From Meandrina meandrites (lineage: Eukaryota; Cnidaria; Anthozoa; Scleractinia; Meandrinidae), in the NCBI GenBank assembly GCA_963693305.1, contig OY855916.1, forward strand, positions 2,978,501 through 3,042,500: a stretch of DNA of 64,000 nt, given 5' to 3'. The notes under the pieces are model-generated. The model saw nothing but the letters and a program-made list of their open reading frames with translations, was not told the DNA's origin and did not search any database. Of this stretch, positions 12,701 through 25,300 are shown piece by piece (positions within the stretch are counted from its first letter, which is position 1; each line of letters opens with the position of its first letter). A program made the position numbers and the translations under genes.

Positions 12701-15700
12701 GACAAAGTAAATGTAACAACTAACATGCCGCAAGTTTTAATTTTAGTAAAAAATAATTGTTTGACAACCTGAGTGACTGGCTGACCGACCGACTGCCTGG
12801 CTGCAAACGGTCCTATTGTTAGACAGACAGACCGCCCAACTAGTCCAATGATTTATTCATTTATTCATTCCGTCAGTCATTCAGTCATTCAGTAAGTCAG
12901 TCAGTCTCTCCGTCCGTGAGTTAGTCAGTCAGTCAGTCAGTCAGTCAGTCAGTCAGTCAGTCAGTCAGTCAGTCAGTAGTTAGTTAGATATTCAGTCAGT
13001 CAGTCAATCAGTCAATCATTCAGTAAGTCAGTCTGTCAGTCCGCAATTCATTCATTCAGTCAGTCAGGCATGCTTTCATTTATCTCTCTTTCTAGGGAAG
13101 TGACAGGAGTACTGCATTTCATGTGGCGTGCGCTCAAGGTTCTCTGGACATAGTTCAGCTCTTTGCGTCTAAAGATCCTACCATCTGTCGAATTACTTTG
13201 ATTGACAGCCAAGGTTTAACTCCCCTACACATGGCTGCGCTCAACAATCATCCAGTTGTTGTACAATATCTTCTAGAACAGGTGATAACTGTAGACGTCT
13301 TCTCTAGCTAACTCAACTGGGGAGAAACGTTCCTCCTCAAGAGCGTTTATTAAAGTATATTTTCGTCCGTTTGGCCCCACCCACAACGAAGTTTACTTTA
13401 TTTGGGATAGTAAAATGGCGACATGTTTAGGTAGTTCTTTTAGTGTTCTCAATCAAAGCTACTTATTTATCAGTTTTTTGTCAAGTTTTACGTTCGTGAA
13501 ATAAATCGACTCCATTTGCAACTCGAACAGACAGGCCCAGTGGGGAATTCATGGATTGCCTGATCACCCATGCCCGTAGGTTTCCACAAGGAAGAACAAA
13601 GTTAATGTTAAAATTTATTTCCCTTGCATATTCCTGATTGCGACTAACACTGAACGCTCTAGCTTCGGCAACGTTCCAAACTTTTGAGTGTCCACAAGTA
13701 GATAGGACCATGAAAGGCAATTTTATGTTAAAATGCACTTTTATGATAAAAGACATTTTTATTATAAATGTTGTGTAATTTTCAGGGTGCTTCTGTTGAC
13801 CCTCGTGACAAACTGTGCCGCACCCCTCTCTTCTTAGCAGCTGAGGAGGGTGCAACAGACTCTGTTCAGATATTGATTGACAGTGGTGCCGACGTCACGA
13901 TCAAAGATGTTGATATGCGATCTTGCGTGCGAGTGGCTGTGGGCCATACAGCCACTATGGAGGTGTTACTGCAGGTAACAGATTATTTAATCAAAGTGGA
14001 AACACTTCTTCGTAACAGACGGATTAGAACCTTCATACACTTGCCACGAATTCAACAGAACATCACCAGGGCAGACTAAAATCCGCCACAGTGTTTGTCG
14101 ACCGAGAAAAGCGGATCACTACAAAAAAGATGGAGTCTGGTACAGATCAAAATGTGAATCACAGTGGCTTTCTCACATTATCTTGCTCATCAGAGCCTTC
14201 ATGTCGTTCCTTGTCAAATCATTTCCAAACGGTTTGTTGTGCCGCTAATAAGTCCCCTACAGAAATAAGCTCCCCAGTTATAAACCGACTTAAAATCCCT
14301 TACGAAGTTGTATAAGCCCAGTGATGATTATTTTGGGATAATTTTTAAGAGGACAATTTGGTAAAGGTATCCAACATTTTTCGTTGCAGAAACGCGCGGC
14401 TTACCGATTGATAACTGAAAAAGACATCACAGGGTTTGCCCCAGTCCACTATGCTGCCAAATATGGTCATCTTCAGGTAAGAGATCAAAAATGGGAAATT
14501 TTAAATTCAAGATATGTTGTCCGGACAGCGTGATCAAACATGTACGATTAAATCATTTGATTATTGACTTACTGCACTGCAAGAGTCATCGAGCTGACAA
14601 CAATCTTTAGTTCCTGAACCTAACGGGTAAAAACTCTCAAAAACTTAACAAGTTCTACTGGATATCAAAGTCTCCTTAACATTGTGATAACATTACAATC
14701 ACAAAAAAATACAAAATAACTTTGAAACTTGAAATTAATTCCATTTTTCATTAAGACCTAAAACTGTAAACAGAAATCCATAAGGGTTGAATCGTGTCAC
14801 CACCTATGATTAATTCATGATTCATTTCTATTAAGTACCATATTTGGAAAATCACGAGAAAATAATAAACCAATCAAAATTGGAATATTTGGATTAAATT
14901 TACAGGGGGCGCTAGCACGCGCTAGATGGCGTAATCGTGTTTTTGACACCCTTTCGTAAGTTGCTGACTTGAAACAGTGACATAAACAAATGTAATCATT
15001 CTTTTAATAAAAATCGGTATTTTGTTGTGTTTTGAAACCAACAGAATATCTTACTGTTCATGGATCGAAATAAAGCAGCCACTACAGTGACGTCATATGG
15101 ACTAGACACGGCTCTTCACGGCGCTGCCAGGTAACACAACACTCATCTTGCCCCAGTTCATTCCGTGTACGATTAATCAGACTCTGCGATACCCCGCTTT
15201 ATACAGAGAAAAAAATGAACATTTCTTTTTATTTATTTTTTTTCGTTTTAGATATGGCTGGCATGAAATTGTTGAAGCTCTGCTTTCCGGTCGTAACATT
15301 CGCTCCATAAACTTGAAAGACAATCAGGGCAAGACCGCTCTACACTTCGCATGCGTAGAAGGACATGACCGAGTGGTGGAACTTTTGCTCAAGCTTGGTG
15401 CAACTGTGGAGAAGTAGGCTTGCAGCCATTGATACTGAGAATCTTAGATATTTTAGAGAATGAAATGTGGGCCAGTGCCCCTTTAATCGAGCCCTTCCCG
15501 GGGAAATATGAGATTTCTTTGATGAGCAAAGAAAGGATAGCTCATCGCAAATTAAACGGCGCTTCGAAATCTAGAAATTGAATAGTTTTGGACCGTTTTG
15601 CAAAAGTCGTGTAGGAAAAGTTTTTAAATTTTTGCTGCGAGGCCCATGGAAATTTAAGCTTATGCACCTTTCGTTCATGCATGCAAGCTTGGATATGTTT

Positions 15701-18700
15701 GGATCGTTAAAATGTTAGGTTAAAACTATCATGTGGAAAAAAAGAGTATCAAGAGATAAAACAGATAAAAGAAGTAAGTAACGTCAACGGAAATGAGCTG
15801 AAATTAATGAAAAATGGGGAATTTTTCCAATAAAACTCCCGGGAGATAGAAAACGAAGAAATGTTTAAAGTATCGGTCTGCAAAGTAAGTTTGATTAAAT
15901 TTATCAAGGCCAGGGTAAATTAAGGTGAATTCTCTGTCCTGGCTTAGTCCATATAACGGTAGAACAAGGTATAATTTATTTTGTGGTAAATTGTTCTCAG
16001 GGATCATAATGACAGAACAGCACTACATATCGCTGCCATGAGAGGATCCAAGCGATGCGTGGAGTGCATTTTACAGCATCACCCTAAATCTATTAACCTC
16101 TTTGACAAAAATCAGGTGAGTAGACCTAAAATAATTACTAGTGTGTTTCATTTGTTATAAAATCAGGGGTATACGCATCTGGGATACGTTTCGGTTGTAG
16201 AAGCGGGGGGGGGGGGGGGGGACACTAGGTGCACGGATCCACTACCCCACTATACGATACCCCAACCCCGTCCCAATGCAAAGTGTCTTAGTGTCACGTG
16301 AAAAAAAAGAATTGTCTGTGTTTTCTTTCTCTTTAAAAGTTTTAAAATTCCACTTCTTTTCATGTTTTCTCGTCTTTTCCAGAACACCGCTCTACATTTA
16401 GCCGCCATCCACGATTCCCCTCAAGTTGTAACGTGTCTGCTGTCTCATCCGGGGCAGGAAATCCTCATGAACAAAATGAATCACAATGTATTGGACGCCG
16501 CTTTAAACGCTGACAGGAAAAACGTGTTACTTGCTATAGCAAGTCACAACAGGTTAGTTAGGGATGCTAAATAAGAGGAAAAACACTGGTACAAAATGGT
16601 GGTTATAGTTCTTTATATATTAATTTAAAAAAAATTTCTTCATTATTTTTCGCTTTTTACACAGATGGCGCGAAGTGTTGACGTCATGCAGAGCAGGACA
16701 CATCGCTACGATGCAAAAGCTTGTGATAAAAATGCCAGAAGTTGCTATAGTAAGAAAGAGTACACAATGAGTATACTTTAAAGCCTTAGTCATTGTTTAC
16801 GTATATGACAAATATAGGTCCACATTGTTGTCTTTTCAGCAAAACCAAGCTTCTAACTTGTGTCTTTTTTCTTTGTATGCATTTCTAGCGATTCATGGAT
16901 CAGTGCATTACAAAAGAGGGAAACCCTGACGGCGAAGATTATAAAGTAAGTATTTTTATAAGTTTTTATTTAAAATGGCCTAGACATATATTATAATGTT
17001 TTCGTTACAATCTCACTATCTATTAAGCTAAGCAAACATATGACAATACCAAAGAAAATCGCTTGTTGTGGAGGGGTTGCTTTAGAAAGTGAGAAATTTA
17101 CTTACATTCTACTTTGAACGACAACTATATCTAGCTTTTCTCGCCTTCTGTGAGACCAATGTTCAGCTGCGACATCAAATAACGGGTTTTTACTACTTGT
17201 TTTACCAGATAACGTATGATTTCACCATGATCCAGGGAGCTCAGAAGCCTGACGAAGATTCTCTGATAGTACTTAAGGTACAAGCATGCGTAATTTAAAT
17301 GTCATATTTTAGATTGTAATGCAGTTTGGATTCTACGTGCACAGGAAAAGAAAAGCAAACAAAACCGCGTAAGTTTAATTGTTTCTGGTGCATTAAATCT
17401 GTACTGTAGAGGACACCAAGCCACGAATTATATATGCTAATGAAAAAGAAAAACTCTCGTTATTTGAGATTAATGGAAGATGGGTAAAATTCTCACATGC
17501 GGCTTGTAGTTTCTTAATTTCTCTTCTTTCTTCAAACTACTGTTGTGTATTCTTTCAGCAAAATTCAGGTGTTAAGCTTCTTAATTTGTTAACTCAAGTG
17601 CTACTTATCGTGAATGTTTTAAATCTACCCTTATCACAGACCATGTTGAAGCATCGTCGAATTGACTGTCTGACTCATCCCGTTTGCTTTATCGTTATGA
17701 ACAAAAAATGGTAAGACAATGATGGTTTAGTAAGATTATCTTACTGCGTTTATCAAACGCACGCGACATTCAGAAAAAAAAATCCAGACGGACTCAAACC
17801 ATGATATTTAGTCGGACGTAAAACGTCACTGAGCCCTCGATCTTCAAAAGAGAGTTTTCTAAGTGACAGAACGTGCCCTCGTGACGTCAAACTGGCATGA
17901 TATCGTTCTGTATGAAGACGATAGCTCGTGCCAATTTCCGATTGTCTTCGAATTTTTTACGAAGAATTACCAAAATCGGCATACGTTCCCGGCTATGTTG
18001 TTCAAATATGTTATTACGAGTTTAATAAAAATGTTTGGTGCTTTCTTGCTGTGCGCATTAGCACGTTTTCTAACTGTTTCCTGTCCCTCCCCTCCCTTAG
18101 GCAGACGTTTGGATGGAAATCTTTGGTAATCAACCTGCTTCTGTACCTATTCTTTGTCATTCCGCTGACCATTCTTGCTATTTATACGCGGGCTAATGAG
18201 AGACAACTTTGTGGTGTGAATGAAACCATATCAAGAAAGGTAACCAGTTAAGCAAGTTTTTGTAATCCATGCTTTAATCTTTTAGAATAGATCTCTTGGA
18301 CTTTGAACTGCTTGTCTATGAAACTGCTTGTCTATGAAACTGAATCGTTGAAGTTGACAATTTGAAATAAAGGAATTATGTACAAAAATACGAAAAAGGA
18401 TGTCAAGATTTTTATGTACATCTATGTTAGGTGCTGTGGCCTAATGGTTAATGCGTTACAACCCTAAGCGAGACGAAGAGCTCGAGGAACCTCGTCCCTT
18501 TCATATGAAATTCTCCCGGAGGAAGCTCGCAGGCAACCACATTCTGCCTTTTCACTTAGCGATTGGCTAGAAAGTAACGGTTTTGTAATTATCTTTCACT
18601 ATTTACAGGAATACATTGATTTTGACGTCCCTTGTAAAATGAATCATCGGGTAAGAGAACAGTTACCTTCTTTGTGGTAGACTCTTGCGCAGTAATCCCC

Positions 18701-21700
18701 ACCCTTCCCTCTCTAGTTATATTATGTGCTGTTTCTTACGTGACTGAGTACATCAGTAGAATGACTGCCCCTGTAAGCTTATACTCTAGTGTGAGTCTAG
18801 TGTAGCAATTGCTATTTTTGTTATTTGTTCTATTGTTCCCTCAAAGGGAAGCGAGCCATTTAATGAGACCTTGAGAGAGCTGTTGCCCTTCAACCCTGAC
18901 CCGAGCAGAATCTTGAAATAACTATTAGCTTAACGTAAAATTCTGGTTATAAGCCCTGGGCTTATACAACTTCGTAAGGGGTTTTAGGTAGGCGTATAAG
19001 CGGAGGGACTTATATCCGGGAGGGCTTATAAGCGGAATAAAAAAACGTTTCGAAACGAGCCACGACAGTGTTGATCGAAATACGTTTTTAAGTTAAAAAG
19101 TCATAATAAAGCAACATTTAGCCCTGTTTAGTACTGTCATCCAGCAGAGGGGGCTTATATCCGGCGGGGGGAGGGGGAACTTATAACCGGATGTATTTTT
19201 GTGTTTCCAGGTAGATGGGCCTATAACCGGGGGAGCTTATAAGCAGGGGGACTTATAACCGGAATTTTACGGTATTCTTGTATAGTCTCCGTAGAGGCCG
19301 CAATTTCTTTTAAGTTATCAAATAAAGAAAGTAGAGCTATGAAGATAAAAGGTTTCGGTATGACTGTGATCTTAGCTTTTAGCTGTATCTGCAAATTTCC
19401 TTTTCACAAATTTGTCCTGCTAGTCAATAAGACCAAGAAGATAAATCTCTTGTTATCCACTCTCCAAAAACTTTAAATATTTTGTTTATTTCTGCTTTTG
19501 CAGCCATCTCAGAGTGCTCAATTTGCAGTTGGAATAATCACGATATTTCATATGATAAAAGAATTGCTTCAGTTTAAAAAGCAGGTTGGTTCCTTACTTC
19601 ACAATCCCTTCTGACCATCTTTGCGGACGTCATAGTTTGCGTCAATGCCGTCATTGACGTCCTTGCTTACGTTTGTGACAATGACATGATTGACGTCATT
19701 GTTTATGAAAATGACGTCATTGACGTCGTCATTGTCACACTCGACAAACGAATCACAGAGGGCACAAAATAATTGAAGAATCAAATAGATCAGTAAAATA
19801 ACTTTTCTAAAGAGTCCTCCTGCTTTTTGCCTTTCTTTCTTGCTTGCTTGCTTCGTTTCTTTCTTTTCTCTTTTCTCTTTTATTTTTATTTTTTTTCACG
19901 TACTCGCTATTTAATGCCGGAACGGAACAGTACCATGCTCGTGTACACTGTCTCTACACGATAGTATTTGAGCGTTGTACTGGATTCTTACAATAAATAA
20001 ATGTATTTATTATAAAATCCCGCATATCTGTGGTCAACTGTGCCTTTTAACTAATGACAACAAACACTTGTTTACCATTGTTTCAGAGAATGAAATACCT
20101 TCGCTCGCTGTCTAACTATCTTGAGTGGACTGGGTATGGCATGGCACTCTTCTACATTCTTCCACCATGTGACTGCAAACTGGGATTCAAGCAGGAAATT
20201 GGAGCACTGGCCTTGTTTTTTGGATGGATGAACCTTATTCTCTTTCTGAGGAGGTAAATATAGTAAACGTTTTTTTTTAATACAGTAAACGCAATTTTAA
20301 ATCACGTCAATCTATGATCACGTTCATTTAAATTTTCCTTGTTCATTTTACATTCTTCAGTCCTGTTGCGTTTCAGCATTGTATTTTAGTTATTCATATG
20401 CATGTTGTCATGTGGTAATTAATACTTTGAATTTATATCACACCCACTAGCGGCCAAACTGTATTTGAAACTGAAGATTGATGCAGGTCACCCGAAACAT
20501 TTTTTTCAAATTTAGAATCGCGTGTCTTAACTTGAAGATTAAACGTACATTTGTAAAGAAATTTCTGTCTTTTGATCAAGGTGCTTGTGTAGAAAAACTT
20601 CCATGAAGTACCAAAAGTGTGTTTTAATGTATGGATGTATTTGTCTGGTATAAAACTTGTTGTCATAATTTTTAAAAAAATAAAAACAGTATTGTCTTAA
20701 AGTATCGTTTATTTTTTTTAAATCACAGGTTTTCATCGTATGGTCAATATATCATTATGTTGACGACAATGTTTGCCACCCTTTTTAAGGTATTTACTAA
20801 GCAAAATTTTGTCAGCCATTAAACATGTAAAAACCAATTTAAAATGTTTTTTATGGCACCTTTTTCTGTATAATGGCGCTAAATTAAACGGAATTTTTGT
20901 TGTTGTTGTTTTTATAGGTGCTGTTGTTGTTTTTCATGTTCGTCATGGCATTTAGCAGCACGTTTTATCTGCTCTTAGATGAAGAAACGGTGAGACTACA
21001 AATGTCCATGTTATTGACTCGCAGGGGGGTAGCTACCTGTGCGCACATACCCACGTGCGTACCTGAAAAACTCGAAAATTAAAAAATAAATAAAATATGT
21101 GTACATGTATCGTACTATTCGTGGTACATGTTTATAAACACAAGGAGTAAGACTTAAAATTAGGTCATTCTGAGTTTACAGGGAAGAAAGACAGAGGATT
21201 ACCTCTGTAGTTAGCTGTCATTTCATATCAAGACAGAACGCTTACACTAACAACATACCCTCACAATTACACTCATATCGTGAACAAAATTGAGAGGAAG
21301 GGAGGGAAGGGAGGGTGGGGGGGGGGGGCTTAGAGGGGCATTTGGAAAATTGTGCGTAGCTCTGGAAAAATCCTGGCCACGTCCCTGACTCGTTGCTTAT
21401 TTCAAGATCATCCATGTTTCACGAATCTTATAAGAAAGGTAGCTTAAAATGTAACTCAGTTTATAACTAACTTTATCATATATAATTGTAAAAGAGGGGT
21501 GAGAAAAGTCGCCCACAAGTAAACCTGTTCAGTCCTAGAATTTCATCTTACATTCTTTGCGACATCAAACAAAATTGTTTCTGCCGAAACCGAAAACTGA
21601 CTACCTGAAGCGAAGATTTGGTGACAATGACCTTTCTACGCAATCTTCCCGAGGAGCTACGTGCTGCAAATTCCTCAGACCTCTTTAAGAGAAGCATTAG

Positions 21701-22244
21701 TAAATGATTTTCTGCCGCCAACTCCCACAAGGCAACTATGTGAACCAGTTTATAAAGAATTTTACAGGTAATACTGATATATTTTTCGTAAAAAAAGACA
21801 GTACAAAAACATTTACCGCTCGATCCAAAGCCTAACATGCCCACTATTCCCAAGTGTCTCTACAAGATGTAAGGCTATCAATTTACTGTCCTTTTATTTT
21901 CAGGAGCCGTACGCCACTTTCCCGTATTCTATGATGACCATATTTGTGATGACACTCGGTGAACTCAACTACGCCGACACGTTTATGCCGTGGGACAAAC
22001 TCGAATACGCTACGCTGACGAACATATTGTTCTTTTTGTTTGTGCTGGGAATGCCGATCATTCTTATGAACATGTTGGTAAATAATACACATCAATTTCC
22101 GTTTTGAAAAATGAGAAAATTAATGCACAGCAATGTACCTGGATGACTGACTGCCTGGTTTGGTTGGGTACTTGCTTCATTACTTCATTGATCCGTCGAT
22201 CGATTAACTGATTGACTGATTGATTGACTGACTGACTGACTGAC

Positions 22245-22323
<79 letters not shown>

Positions 22324-25300
22324 CGCTTTCTATCGATGTTTTTATGACTATCTCTAGGTCGGTCTCGCAGTTGGAGATATTGACAAGATTCAAGTGAATG
22401 CCTTGATTGATCGATATGTGATGCAGGTAAATATATACAAGTACTACGTTGGCGTTGACCAAGATCGTGGTAACAAAGAACGCAATAATCCTGATCGCGG
22501 TGAACAAAATCACAATGACCAAGATCGCTTTGACAAGGATCGTAGTGACCACCATCGTAGTAGCCGCGATCGAAGTCGCCAAGATCGCGGTAATCAAGAT
22601 CACAGTGACCACGATCACAGTGACCAAGATCACGGTGAACTAGATCGTGGTAAAAATTATCACGGTGACTGCGATCGCGGTGATCGCGATCGCCGTGACC
22701 AAGATCGCGGTTATAGCGATCGCGGTGACCAAGAATCACGGTAACCGCGATTGCGTTGGTAACTAAGACCAAGGTCGCGGTGACCAAGATCGCGCTGATC
22801 ACAAGCGCGTTGACCGCGATTGCGGTTAGGCTTGTCCCGATTGTGCTCTCTCAAGAAGACCACAAACTAACCTAAAGTTGCCAAAAAATTACAAAAAATC
22901 TAAAGATATCACCAAATGCCTTGATATTTTTATACAAATTTTAAAACATTAATTTTTCGTTCTTCACAAAAAATTGTTGTCAGTCAAGAAAAACAGCTTG
23001 TCAAGTGACAGGTCGTGTTTCCATGTAAGTCCTTAACCGCGATCTTGGAATTGGTCACCAAGGTCCCGCTGTGAAAGATCGCAGTTACCAGATTCCTGGT
23101 TACCACGAACGCGGTCACGTACGCCGCTGTAATCACGATAGCCGTGACCAAGATCGCAGTAACCGAAGTCACCGTGTCCAAGAACGCGCAAACCGAGGTC
23201 ACCGTGTCCAACATCCTGGTGATCGCGGCGGTGGTGACCAAGGTCGGGATGACCGCGAGTGCAGTGACCAAGATCGCGGTCAAAGGAATCCCGGTGACCT
23301 AGAATCAAGAGAACCAAGAAACCCAGTGACCAAAAATCGCGGGGACCAAGAATCGCGGTAACCAAGAATCGTGGTAACCAAGAATCGCGGTAAACAAGAT
23401 TCGCGATCAGCGCGATTCACGGATATCGCGATTCACGGGTTACCGTGTTTCGCGATCAGCACAATTCCCCGTTACCGTAATTCGCGGTCAGCGCGATTCA
23501 TGGTTACCGCGATTCGCAGTTACCGCGATTCGCGGTCAGCGCGATTCACGGTAACCGCGATTTGCCGTCAGCGCGATTCGCGGTCAGTGCGATTCGCCGA
23601 TACCGCGATTCGTGGTCAGCGCAGTTCGCGGATACCGCGGTTACCGCGATTCACGGTCAGCGCGATCCGCGAAACCGCAATTCGCGGTCAACGCGATTCG
23701 CGGTTACCGCGATTCGAGGTCAGCGCGATTCGCGGATACCGCGATTCGCGGACACCGCGATTCGTGGATACCGCGATTCGTGGTTACCGCGATTTGCGGT
23801 CAGCGCGATTCGCGGTCAGCGCGATTCACGGTTACCGCGATTCGCGGATACCGCGATTCGCGCGATTCGCGGTCAGCGCGATCCGCGGATACCGCGATTC
23901 GCGGTCAGCGCGATTCGCGGTTCGCGATTCGCGGTCAGCGCGATTCGTGGTTACCGCGATTCGCGGTCAGCGCGATTTGCCGATACCGCTATTCGCGGTC
24001 AGGGCGATTCGCGGTCAGCGCGATCCGCGGATACCGCGATTCGCGGTCCGCGCGATTCGCGATTACCGTGATTCGCGGATACCGCGATTCGTGGTTAGCG
24101 TGATCTGCGGTCAGCGCGATTCGCCGATACCGCGATTTGCGGTCAGCGCGATTCGCGCTTACCGCGATTCGCGCTTACCGCGATTCGCGGTCAGCGCGAT
24201 TCGCGGTTACCGCGATTCGCGGTCAGCGCGATGCGCGGTTACCGCGATTCGCGGTCAGCGCGATTCGCGGATACCGCGATTCGCGGTTACCGCGATTCGC
24301 GGATACCGCGATTCGCGGTTACCGCGATTCGCGGTCAGCGCGTTTCGCGGATACCGCGATATCGCCGATACTGCGATTTGCGGTTACCGTTATTCGCGGT
24401 CAGCGCGATTCGAGGTTACCGTGATTCTCGGTCAGCGCGATTCGCGGTCAGCGCGATTTGCCGATTCCGCGATTCGCGGTCAGTGCGATTCGCGGTTACC
24501 GCGATTCGCGGTCAGCACGATTCGTGGATACCGCGATTCGCGTTCAGCGCGATTCGCGGTTACCGCGGATTCCGCGATTCGTGGTTACCGCGATTTGCGG
24601 TCAGCGCGATTCGTTACCGCGATTTGCGGAAACCGCGATTCGTGGTTACCGCGATTTGCGGTCAGCGCGATTCCCGGATACCGCAATGCATATTTAATTT
24701 AAACGCATACGCAGAGAGTGTAGATTAATCATAAGTTGATTCATGTACTTGCTCATTTTTGTTTTCTTGGTTTCCAGGTAGAACTGGTTTTAGATATGGA
24801 GGAAACAGTTCCTGAATCAATTTCTAAGCGTGCCCATGTTAAAAAACATGTCGAATTTCCGAACAAGAACGCATCCAAGGTATTTTAACTCACTTCTACC
24901 TGCATCAACCTATCCTTTTTAGTGTAAGGTTGATCAATAGCAAGTATAAGTTAAACCATAGAATTTCACCAAACTCTTTGCATGTTGAACTATGAGAGAC
25001 GTTAACTTTGTTATCAGCTTGAAGTGAATAAAAATCCCGCTGAGGAACCCAATCCAAAATATTTTAAACGCCCCAGAAAACTTATCGAGCGTGTGTCCGA
25101 AACAAAATTAAGAATTGCTCTCCCCTGCGATGAGCAATTCCTTAGCAAAGCGAAAATCAACGAGCGAACGAACGAACCAATAAGTGAATACATGAGTGAA
25201 TCAACCTAAATCGTTACTAAATATTTATTAGCGGCCATGTCGCAAAGAATTGCATTCTTTTATCGTGTTTTTCACCATTCTCGTCCCCACAGCTCTTTTC

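Larger units (their letters stand above)
10157..16552 (+). other. TRPA1: TRPA1-like ankyrin-repeat exons (2-14)
   Basis: Residues about 62-604. Ankyrin signatures recur, for example GRTPIHNAILGRHAKI, SRTALHIAADMDN, GSTLLHLAVESGN, GLTPLHMAALNNH, GKTALHFACVEGHDRVVELL and DRTALHIAAMRGS. This is compatible with the 14 or more repeats of the family. Exon boundaries tend to fall at or near repeat boundaries. The introns contain MITE hairpins, a (GTCA)n microsatellite, a poly-G tract near 16205 and short transposon fragments, but no other genes. Confidence 0.85.
16665..22426 (+). other. TRPA1: TRPA1-like linker, membrane segments and pore (exons 15-26)
   Basis: The pre-S1 linker runs WREVLTSCRAGH through TMLKHRRIDCLTHPVC. 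Membrane segments read from the sequence: S1 at about 705-727, S2 in exon 21, S3 and S4 in exon 22 (IGALALFFGWMNLILFL), S5 in exon 24 (VLLLFFMFVMAFSSTFY). The pore helix and filter are in exon 25 with LGELNY at 903-908, and S6 crosses exons 25-26 into GLAVGDI. The acidic filter residue is Glu905, where vertebrate TRPA1 has Asp. Exon 20 is only 42 nt and codes the S1-S2 loop. Confidence 0.88.

Noticed and set aside
22064..22802. Frames coding Asn-Gln-Ser repeats and Asp/Arg-rich repeats
   Set aside because: Products of the TGAT microsatellite and the 15-bp repeat inside TRPA1-like introns 25 and 26.
23371..24728. 443-codon and overlapping plus-strand frames in the intronic array
   Set aside because: Same cause as in blocks 1 and 2, and the region is spliced out between TRPA1-like exons 26 and 27 whose phases join directly.
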